Shown here: positions 5,593 through 10,767 of the stretch, piece by piece | Layout: the number at the start of each line of letters is the position of its first letter | Position numbering within the stretch: the first letter of the stretch is position 1 | Assembly: GCA_035560715.1 (NCBI GenBank) | Contig: DATMYW010000007.1 | Span: forward strand, 1 to 12,233 | Origin: JAAXTX01 sp035560715 | Lineage (GTDB): Bacteria > Patescibacteriota > Minisyncoccia > Moranbacterales > UBA1568 | Direction: 5' to 3' | Length of the DNA stretch: 12,233 bases | The notes under the pieces: model-generated | Databases searched by the model: none | The model's input: only the letters and a program-made list of their open reading frames with translations | Told to the model about the DNA's origin: nothing | Made by a program: the position numbers and the translations under genes

Positions 5593-5630
5593 ACACCGTC
5601 GCGGGCTTCTCACGACGGTGTTATATTTTT
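5593..5630 (+). terminator. second intrinsic terminator, parent transcript unknown
   Basis: A perfect 9-bp stem, ACACCGTCG (5593-5601) with CGACGGTGT (5613-5621), is followed by TATATTTTT. It is oriented on the plus strand and lies 137 bases after the previous terminator, with no convincing gene between. In 5457-5592 only a tiny frame ending at 5588 is seen. The hairpin may back up the first terminator or end a small RNA. Confidence 0.65.
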
Positions 5631-5677
5631 CCCGTCGGATACCGATCTTCCGAAAAGAAACGAGATTCGCCCGACTC

Positions 5678-5706
5678 TTGACTTTTCGGCGACTGTATGA
5701 TACCAT
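5678..5706 (+). promoter_or_regulatory. promoter-like element of the 5767-6282 gene
   Basis: TTGACT (5678-5683), a 17-base spacer and TACCAT (5701-5706) lie about 60 bases before the start codon. An overlapping TATGAT (5696-5701) has a spacer that is too short. The leader is rich in A and C (ACAAACAACAAACAC) like that of the 5008 gene. Confidence 0.5.
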
Positions 5707-5766
5707 ATCCGGTTACATAAAACGGCCTTTCATTTACAGCCAGACAAACAACAAACACTCACACCC

Positions 5767-6282
5767 ATGAAACAAGCACTGCGATTCCTCACGTTCGTCG
5801 CAATCATCTCGTCGACGAACACCGCGTTCGCGGCACCGACAAGCCTGGAAGAAGCAAAACGTCTTCCGACGTCAAGCGCGAATACTCAGGTATCCGCGAC
5901 CTCGGTCTGGAAGATGAACACCTATGGAGAGAAATCGTACCGGATAGTCGCGTACGAGGCCGTCATAGGAAACGCCAGGGCCAAAATCATCGATGACAGT
6001 AGCAAGCAGGAGGTCTACGTCGTCACCGAACAGGCCGGCGTAAGCCACAGATTTTATGTCATCCGGCATAAAGACGGCTCGTGGTTCGGATACGAGTGGT
6101 TCGAAATACGAAATCGCGAGGGACATTTCGATTTCTCGTTCTCCGGAGTTCGTCGAAACCTTTTCGGGATGTATCCCAAGAGGTACGACGTCTTCGGGAA
6201 CACGTTCCTCAACTCGGCGAAACGGGACCTACCGAAGCGGATCGTTGACCGGATCGCGGGGTACTTCGAAACCGAAAAATAA
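5767..6282 (+). CDS. secreted protein of unknown function
   Basis: This 171-residue protein has a classical Sec signal peptide (basic KQALRF, hydrophobic core LTFVAIISSTNTAFA) with a likely cleavage after Ala22 or Ala23 (AFA-AP). The mature part has no cysteine and no membrane segment. It is rich in beta-prone stretches (YRIVAYEAVIGNARAKIID, HRFYVIRHKDGSWFGYEWFEI), so a small extracellular beta-sheet domain is likely. I recognise no catalytic motif. The start is fixed by the signal peptide and the promoter 60 bases upstream, and there is no Shine-Dalgarno. It is a monocistronic unit ending in its own terminator. Its tail (NTFLNSAKRDLPKRIVDRIAGYF) recalls the tail of the protein at 5008-5409. 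Confidence 0.78.
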   Translation: MKQALRFLTFVAIISSTNTAFAAPTSLEEAKRLPTSSANTQVSATSVWKMNTYGEKSYRIVAYEAVIGNARAKIIDDSSKQEVYVVTEQAGVSHRFYVIRHKDGSWFGYEWFEIRNREGHFDFSFSGVRRNLFGMYPKRYDVFGNTFLNSAKRDLPKRIVDRIAGYFETEK

Positions 6283-6285
6283 ATT

Positions 6286-6320
6286 ATGCCGTCGCTCACG
6301 AAGAGGACGGCATTTTTTTC
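6286..6320 (+). terminator. intrinsic terminator of the 5767-6282 gene
   Basis: The 8-bp stem ATGCCGTC (6286-6293) with GACGGCAT (6306-6313) encloses a loop with CTCACGA and is followed by seven T. It starts 4 bases after the stop codon. Confidence 0.88.
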
Positions 6321-6374
6321 TCCCTTTTGGTCAATACCCCGCATTTTGCTGAAGATAGATTCCGCGGGACGGGA

Positions 6375-6403
6375 CTGGATCCCAGGTCAGGCCAGGGATG
6401 ACA
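6375..6403. repeat. dispersed palindromic repeat, GGATCCC...GGGATGACA type, copy 1
   Basis: CTGGATCCCAGG, a short centre, then CCAGGGATGACA. The same element is at 9779-9807 with a GGATCCCGGG to CCCGGGATGACA layout. This is a widespread class of intergenic palindromic repeat in many bacterial groups. Here it lies between the terminator of the secreted-protein gene and the end of uvrB. A further 10-bp palindrome GAGATATCTC (6410-6419) adjoins it. Confidence 0.7.
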
Positions 6404-6439
6404 GATCGGGAGATATCTCGCAGCTTGCCGCGAGGAGTT

Positions 6440-8602
6440 TCATTTTTTCCGCCGTTTCCCTCCCCCGCCGGTCCGTTCCTCCAAGGCGCGGATCTCATCG
6501 CGAAGGATCGCGGCGGTCTCGAAATCGAGCACTTTCACCGCTTCCTTCATCTCCTTTTCCTTGCGACGGATCGTCTTTTGCGGGTCCTTGTCGAAACCGG
6601 CCTCGTCGATGGCAAGGATCGTGCGGACCGCCTTGTCGTGTTCGCTCTCGAGATCCTCGGTGATATCGTGAATGGTCTTGCTGATCGTTTCGGGCGTGAT
6701 GCCGTGTTTCTCATTGTACGCGACCTGGATCGCCCGGCGACGGTTCGTCTCGTCGATCGCATACTTCATCGAGCCCGTCACCATATCGGCGTAGAGCGTC
6801 ACCCGACCGGACACGTTGCGCGCCGCCCGACCGATGATCTGGATGAGCGACGTCTCGGACCGGAGGAACCCTTCCTTGTCCGCATCCAGGATACCGATAA
6901 AGGTCACCTCGGGCAGATCGAGTCCTTCCCGAAGCAGGTTCACGCCGACCAGACAATCGAATTCGCCTTTGCGGAACCGTGTCAGGATCTTGATGCGGTC
7001 GATGGTCTTCACGTCGCTGTGCAGGTATTCGGCCCGGATCCCCTTCTCCTTCAGGTACCGGGACAGGTCCTCGGCCATCTGCTTCGTCAAGGTCGTCGCA
7101 ATCACCCTGCCACCACAGCCGATCTCAAGTTCCGTCTCACGAATGAAATCGCTGATCTGCCCGGGATAATAGTTACCATCGACGTTTCTTACTCCGCTTT
7201 CGTTCCCCCTTTTTCCTGCTCCCCTGCCCGAGGGGAGCTCCTGAGTCCTCGAAGGTGAGGGGTGGGAGAGTTCGTCTTCAGCTAATCCAAATTGAGAGTT
7301 AGAAGCGCGGACGGGCCGCACGGTAATCTCCGGGTCGACGAGTCCGGTCGGACGGATGACCTGCTCAACGATCTTCCCGCTCGTTTCCCGCTCATACTCG
7401 CCCGGCGTCGCGGACGTATACACGACCGCGCCCACACGCTCGTCGAATTCCTCGAAGCGGAGCGGTCGGTTGTCGAGCGCGGACGGCAGACGGAACCCGA
7501 ACTCGACGAGATTCTTCTTGCGCGCCTGATCGCCGGCGTACATGCCCCGAATCTGCGGCACCGTGACATGCGACTCGTCGATGACAGTCAGGAAGTCCGG
7601 CGTACCGTCCGGGAGGTGCGGAAAATAATCGAGCAGGGTCTCCGGCGGCGCGCCGGCGGGACGGAATGACAGCTGCCTCGAATAATTCTCGATGCCGTTG
7701 CAGTAGCCGATCTCGGCCATCATCGCGAGGTCGTAATTCGTACGCCGCTTGAGCCGTTCGGCCTCGAGCAGCTTCCCCTCTTTCTCGAACTTCGCGAGCT
7801 GCTGCGCCAGCTCCTTCCGGATATTTTCGATAGCACGTCCCTGCTCGTCCCTGTCCGCAACGAAGTGCTTCGTCGGAAACAGATACACCGACTTCGGGAA
7901 TCCTTGAATTTTCTGCGTGACCGGGTCGATCATCGTGATATCGGAAATCGCGCTTCCCGAAATCCCGACCAAATAGACAGTCTTCTCCGACACCGGCATG
8001 ATCTCGATACGGTTGCCGAGCGCCCGGAACGTTCCCGGCAGCAGGTCCGCGTTCGTCCGGGTGAAAAATATCGAGACGAGCCTGCGCAGCAGCTCCGGTC
8101 GCGAACATGTTTCGCCGACTTCGAGCAGGAGATGATTCTTCATATACTCTTCCGGCGAACCGAGTCCGTATATGGCGGACACCGACGCGACGATGATCGT
8201 ATCGCGCCGGGTCAGGAGCGACTGCGTGGAAGCGTGCCGCAACCGGTCGATCTCCGCGTTTATCTGTGCGTCCTTCTCGATATAGGTGTCGGTGATCGGC
8301 AGGTACGCCTCCGGCTGGTAGTAGTCGTAATAAGAGACGAAATAGTGGACCGCGTGGTCCGGAAAGAACGACTGATATTCCTGCGCGAGCTGTGCCGCGA
8401 GCGTCTTGTTGTGCGCGATGACCAGCGTCGGCTTATCGTATGCCTGGATGACATTCGCCACGGTGAACGTCTTGCCGGAACCGGTCACGCCCAAGAGCGT
8501 CTGCCGCGCCAGCCCCTCGCGGAGACCCGAAACCAGACCCTCGATGGCCTTGGGCTGGTCCCCCGCGGGACGGTACGGCGATTGCAGGTTGAAGACGGAC
8601 AT
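6440..8602 (-). CDS. uvrB: excinuclease ABC subunit B with an in-frame insertion
   Basis: UvrB is the damage-verifying helicase-like subunit of nucleotide excision repair. It is loaded by UvrA and recruits UvrC. Motifs over 720 residues: Walker A GVTGSGKT (38-45), the damage-probing beta-hairpin YYDYYQPEAY (91-100), Walker B DESH (342-345), SATPGEYE (397-404), the helicase motif VI region QIIGRAARN (588-596) and a C-terminal UVR domain (about 676-711) that contacts UvrC. Usual length is 660-680. The excess is one segment, about residues 432-480, between VRPV and GQISDF, where other UvrB proteins have only about two residues. All catalytic motifs are intact, so the protein should still work. 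The start ATG at 8602 is backed by the standard N-terminus SVFNLQSPYRPAGDQPKAI. The upstream bases are occupied by a palindromic repeat. Confidence 0.97.
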   Translation of the reverse strand: MSVFNLQSPYRPAGDQPKAIEGLVSGLREGLARQTLLGVTGSGKTFTVANVIQAYDKPTLVIAHNKTLAAQLAQEYQSFFPDHAVHYFVSYYDYYQPEAYLPITDTYIEKDAQINAEIDRLRHASTQSLLTRRDTIIVASVSAIYGLGSPEEYMKNHLLLEVGETCSRPELLRRLVSIFFTRTNADLLPGTFRALGNRIEIMPVSEKTVYLVGISGSAISDITMIDPVTQKIQGFPKSVYLFPTKHFVADRDEQGRAIENIRKELAQQLAKFEKEGKLLEAERLKRRTNYDLAMMAEIGYCNGIENYSRQLSFRPAGAPPETLLDYFPHLPDGTPDFLTVIDESHVTVPQIRGMYAGDQARKKNLVEFGFRLPSALDNRPLRFEEFDERVGAVVYTSATPGEYERETSGKIVEQVIRPTGLVDPEITVRPVRASNSQFGLAEDELSHPSPSRTQELPSGRGAGKRGNESGVRNVDGNYYPGQISDFIRETELEIGCGGRVIATTLTKQMAEDLSRYLKEKGIRAEYLHSDVKTIDRIKILTRFRKGEFDCLVGVNLLREGLDLPEVTFIGILDADKEGFLRSETSLIQIIGRAARNVSGRVTLYADMVTGSMKYAIDETNRRRAIQVAYNEKHGITPETISKTIHDITEDLESEHDKAVRTILAIDEAGFDKDPQKTIRRKEKEMKEAVKVLDFETAAILRDEIRALEERTGGGGKRRKK
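7190..7275. repeat. palindromic element inserted in frame in uvrB
   Basis: The segment contains a perfect 8-bp hairpin, GCTCCCCT (7218-7225) with AGGGGAGC (7231-7238). It is flanked by C-rich and G-rich tracts (TTCCCCC at 7204-7210 and GAGGGGTGGGAG at 7257-7268) that can pair further out. Read in the uvrB frame it gives low-complexity SHPSPSRTQELPSGRG and a Gly/Arg/Asn-rich tail. The same kind of sequence is commonly found as intergenic repeats, and a palindromic repeat translated within an ORF is known from Rickettsia palindromic elements. Confidence 0.68.
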
Positions 8603-8615
8603 ACTATCGCTCTTC

Positions 8616-8643
8616 GTAGAGGCGGGGCATGCCCCGTCTCTAC
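8616..8643. repeat. palindromic repeat GTAGAG...CTCTAC directly upstream of uvrB
   Basis: This 28-base near-perfect palindrome has outer arms GTAGAG and CTCTAC and a perfect 14-base centre CGGGGCATGCCCCG. It starts 14 bases before the uvrB start codon, in the leader. This repeat class (GTAGAGnn...GCATGC...nnCTCTAC) occurs dispersed in many bacterial genomes. A half-decayed second copy with AAGGCATGCCTT (8654-8665) and a CTCTAC end follows at 8650-8672. Confidence 0.8.
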
Positions 8644-8735
8644 GGGAAACGGGAAGGCATGCCTTGCTCTACCGGATACATTTCGTTCGACACCGACCAG
8701 TAAACATAGCATACACCCTTCCTTTTGGAAACAGA

Positions 8736-8768
8736 AAAAGCAGGGGTCATTACGACACACCTGCTTTT
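8736..8768 (-). terminator. GCAGG/CCTGC hairpin with T-tract, copy A
   Basis: A perfect 9-bp stem, AAAAGCAGG (8736-8744) with CCTGCTTTT (8760-8768). Read on the minus strand it ends in CCTGCTTTTTC, a good intrinsic terminator. There is no gene of its own immediately upstream, and similarity with copy B (9051-9085) extends beyond the stem. It may therefore be a duplicated terminator. Confidence 0.6.
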
Positions 8769-8892
8769 CCCTTTCGTTCCTATCCGCCGCGGCATCAGAC
8801 TCGGACCTTCTTTTTCGACAGCCTGCGGATTCCTCCCGGTTTCCGGATTCCGGGTCCTGTCCGGGTTCTGGCAGATTTGCCTTCCTCGTTCG

Positions 8893-8951
8893 GTCGCCCA
8901 TTCGGCGACGACTCCTGTCGCGTACGCGACATTCCGACATACAGTCGGAAT
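8893..8951. repeat. three adjacent hairpins in the gene-free stretch 8603-9113
   Basis: GTCGCC-CATTC-GGCGAC (8893-8909), the loopless palindrome GTCGCGTACGCGAC (8917-8930), and ATTCCGAC-ATACA-GTCGGAAT (8931-8951) follow one another within 59 bases. All three are perfect. The rest of this 510-base stretch holds only the repeats and terminators listed here. Open frames in it change over the repeats and show no family features. Confidence 0.6.
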
Positions 8952-9050
8952 CGTTGCAATGGTGTTCGCATATTCCCCTCCGTCGTTTTCATCCTTACCC
9001 GATACATCAAACACCCGGGCACGGAAAGTATACACCTTCCGCGAAAACGA

Positions 9051-9085
9051 AAAAAGCAGGGGTCGTTGCGAATCGCCTGCCTTTT
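9051..9085 (-). terminator. intrinsic terminator of the 9114-9522 pseudogene, GCAGG/CCTGC copy B
   Basis: On the minus strand GGCAGG pairs with CCTGC and the flanking AAAAG/CTTTT extends the stem with one mismatch. Six T follow. It lies about 30 bases after the TAG at 9114-9116. The bases after it (AAGGTGTATACT) also match those after copy A (AAGGGTGTATGCT), so the repeat is longer than the hairpin. Confidence 0.75.
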
Positions 9086-9113
9086 CACGGTCATTGCCGT
9101 CCGCCACCGAAAT

Positions 9114-9522
9114 CTAGTTCTCTGACTTCCGGACGAAACCCGTTACCAGGGAGACGGCGAATGGCCGGACGACGAGCACCGAGATCGCTTTGCATACGAC
9201 GAACATGTACACGGGATACGAACCGGTCGCGAGTGACCAGTGTTCGACCGCGAACAGGTTCAGGGTATTCCCGGCACTGGACAGCGACCGGGTAAGCTTG
9301 TCTTCCGATTCCGGCTCATGGAACGACTTCCTGAGAGTCGGGAGCGCGCCCATGCCGTCGATGAAGATGTTGATATATATCACCGTAAGCGGAACGATCG
9401 GATTTTTTTACGAATAACGAGAACGGAACGGGCCAGAGAACGAAGCTTCCCGCGGATGCGAGGATGCAGAGCTTGTTCAATCCGCTCCATCCCTCGCCGT
9501 CATTATATCGGAGCGAGACCGC
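9114..9522 (-). pseudogene. frameshifted, 5'-truncated membrane-protein gene
   Basis: Two frames join into one protein if one base is dropped in the run of seven T at 9403-9409 (A on the coding strand). The first frame gives AVSLRYNDGEGWSGLNKL, then ILASAGSFVLWPVPFSLFVK. The second gives NPIVPLTVIYINIFIDG, then MGALPTLRKSFHEPESED, then SSAGNTLNLFAVEHWS and two more hydrophobic stretches, ending SLVTGFVRKSEN. The order GW..L, LW, DxxGALPTxRKS..EPESE and GNxLNLxAVE..W matches a CPR-associated integral membrane family that I remember as hypothetical. Its N-terminal membrane helices are missing here: upstream of a run of seven C (9521-9527) no hydrophobic frame is found. A sequencing error in the T run is possible, but the missing 5' half points to decay. 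Confidence 0.7.
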
Positions 9523-9752
9523 CCCCCCACCCCGTCCGGATCCGACACCTCGGACGAGCCCCTCACGTTCGGACATGACGCGAGGTGACGACCGTCCGCT
9601 CGCGTCACCCCGACCGAAGACGGCATTTACATCTTTCACTATTTCATCGAAAAAACGAGGCTTACATGAGACTCTTTTTTTGTACGTTTCGAAGTTCAGA
9701 AAAAATGTACCTGACCTGCTCTGAAGAAAAGATCCCTCCTGGGATTGCCGTT

Positions 9753-9807
9753 CCGGCCACCGAGCCGGAATCTCTGCCTTGGATCCCGGGCTGGACCCGG
9801 GATGACA
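9753..9807. repeat. composite palindromic repeat, GGATCCC...GGGATGACA type, copy 2
   Basis: A first hairpin TTCCGGC-CACCGA-GCCGGAA (9753-9772) is followed after a few bases by GGATCCCGGG-CTGGA-CCCGGGATGACA (9781-9807). The second half matches 6375-6403. The gene-free stretch 9523-9969 contains this repeat and the palindrome at 9927-9956, and nothing else convincing. Confidence 0.75.
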
Positions 9808-9926
9808 GTGTGAAAAATCTGAAACGCGGAGATGATTTCTACAGATCGACAGAGCATACCTGACCCGTTTTCTGATGCCTTACGTTTCTTTCTGATTCCA
9901 CACTTTCGATGGCGCCGTAACGAACA

Positions 9927-9956
9927 ACGGACTATCAAGAGCTCTTGATAGTCCGT
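9927..9956. repeat. perfect 30-bp palindrome
   Basis: The arm ACGGACTATCAAGAG (9927-9941) is followed directly by its exact reverse complement (9942-9956) with no loop. It begins 13 bases after the stop of the 9970-10419 gene. On the minus strand it is followed only by TGTTCGTT, a weak T-tract. It could be that gene's terminator or a protein-binding or recombination site. Confidence 0.8.
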
Positions 9957-9969
9957 ACGAAAACGATCG

Positions 9970-10419
9970 TCAGATTTCCGATTTCTTCGCGTCCCACTCC
10001 GACATGGACCGCAGAACGAACGCGATCAGGGACACGATCATGAACGCCAGATCCATCGATGCCCTTACGATGGCCGTGGGGCCCATGAGCACGGAGGCGA
10101 ATACGAATACCAGGAAGTAAAACACCGGCAGGCAGAGGAATATCAGGGCACTGATCACGCCAGCGTCCATCACTCCCTTCCGCTCATATTCACGCGCTCC
10201 GAACATGATGATCAACAACTGGAGACCTACCCCGACCATGGCGATGCTATAGAAATCGACCGATGAACGGCGGACGCGTTCCGCGGTCGAGACGAAGGCA
10301 GCTGCCGTTCCAAACGATTCGTCGATCGCCATTCCGACGAAAATATCCAGAATGCAGCCCAACAGGAACAAGATCACGGCGGTCCAGCTCCTTTTTGAAA
10401 ATTCTGAACGGCTTTCCAT
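9970..10419 (-). CDS. four-helix integral membrane protein of unknown function
   Basis: This 149-residue protein has four clear hydrophobic segments (about residues 13-32, 57-76, 86-112 and 118-139) and short charged loops. The N- and C-termini are charged (KRSW, WDAKKSEI). I recognise no motif, and pore, transporter or enzyme functions cannot be told apart. The start is certain: the ATG at 10419 follows AAGGAGGTG (10424-10432), the only textbook Shine-Dalgarno seen in the window, and lies about 50 bases after a strong promoter. This suggests a transcript of its own with good expression. A perfect palindrome follows the stop. It has no functional partner nearby, as the flanking units are both remnants. 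Confidence 0.82.
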   Translation of the reverse strand: MESRSEFSKRSWTAVILFLLGCILDIFVGMAIDESFGTAAAFVSTAERVRRSSVDFYSIAMVGVGLQLLIIMFGAREYERKGVMDAGVISALIFLCLPVFYFLVFVFASVLMGPTAIVRASMDLAFMIVSLIAFVLRSMSEWDAKKSEI

Positions 10420-10423
10420 CGTC

Positions 10424-10432
10424 CACCTCCTT
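10424..10432 (-). promoter_or_regulatory. strong Shine-Dalgarno site AAGGAGGTG
   Basis: It is fully complementary to the usual 16S 3' end and lies four bases before the ATG at 10419. It fixes the start of the four-helix membrane protein and shows that the host can use Shine-Dalgarno initiation, although most genes here lack such a site. Confidence 0.85.
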
Positions 10433-10478
10433 GTGATGTGAGAAGATTTTTCTTGAATCGAATTGTAAAATATTTCGT

Positions 10479-10507
10479 ATGATAACGCATTTACAAGGTA
10501 TTGTCAA
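10479..10507 (-). promoter_or_regulatory. sigma70-type promoter of the 9970-10419 gene
   Basis: On the minus strand: perfect TTGACA (10507-10502), 17-base spacer, TATCAT (10484-10479). Transcription should start near 10472, giving a leader of about 53 bases. The -35 box is made of the last codons (V-D-N) of the GNAT remnant upstream, which could explain why that stretch is preserved. Confidence 0.8.
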
Positions 10508-10688
10508 CCCGCCAAGCATCGACGCGCTCGGTCTCAACGAATCCGAGCGACTCGTAGAGCTTCACGACGTGATTGTCCGGATGGACGGCAAGACTGAGCT
10601 GACGGAACTCTTTCAGTTCGTCGTCAAACACTCTTTCATAAACCATAGCGCCTGATATTGCATTATACCCGACACCTTTTCCGATACG
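10491..10688 (-). pseudogene. C-terminal half of a GNAT acetyltransferase
   Basis: The frame reads RIGKGVGYNAIS, then ELKEFRQLSLAVHPDNHVVKLYESLGFVETERVD, and stops at TAA (10491-10493). The RIGKGVG piece is the acetyl-CoA-binding motif A, and LSLAVHPDN..V.LYESLGF is the classical final beta-alpha-beta part of the GNAT fold. Nothing of the N-terminal half is present. Upstream the frame runs into the terminator of the 10768-12219 gene and then into that gene's antisense-free 3' end. No suitable start exists before motif A. It is a 5'-truncated remnant and unlikely to make a working enzyme. An ATG at 10644-10646 could at most give a 52-residue fragment. Confidence 0.7.
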
Positions 10689-10716
10689 AGCGGACTGATG
10701 CCAATCCATTTTCAAA

Positions 10717-10750
10717 TAAGAAAAGCAGGCCTCGCGAATGCGTGACCTGC
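10717..10750 (-). terminator. intrinsic terminator of the TPM-domain gene, GCAGG/CCTGC copy C
   Basis: On the minus strand GCAGG (10750-10746) and CCTGC (10729-10725) pair, with an inner CGC-ATTC-GCG stem, followed by TTTTCTTATTT. It begins 17 bases after the stop codon. The same outer stem occurs at 8736-8768 and 9051-9085. Confidence 0.82.
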
Positions 10751-10767
10751 ATAATAACATCCTTTCA

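Noticed and set aside
8640..9107. A 155-codon minus-strand open frame between uvrB and the pseudogene at 9114
   Set aside because: It runs through two terminator hairpins, three palindromes and a repeat, has no domain character, and is mirrored by equally long frames on the plus strand.
7865..9295. A 476-codon plus-strand open frame
   Set aside because: Most of it is antisense to uvrB and the remainder crosses the repeat-rich gap. Its composition is the arginine-rich pattern typical of an antisense shadow.
9501..9506. TATAAT on the minus strand at the start of the pseudogene homology
   Set aside because: It lies inside codons of the conserved part of the broken membrane protein and has no matching -35. 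Judged a coincidence.
10662..10667. TATAAT on the minus strand inside the GNAT remnant
   Set aside because: No -35 at a suitable distance. It falls on codons of the motif A region (Gly-Tyr-Asn) and the next gene already has a strong promoter closer to it.
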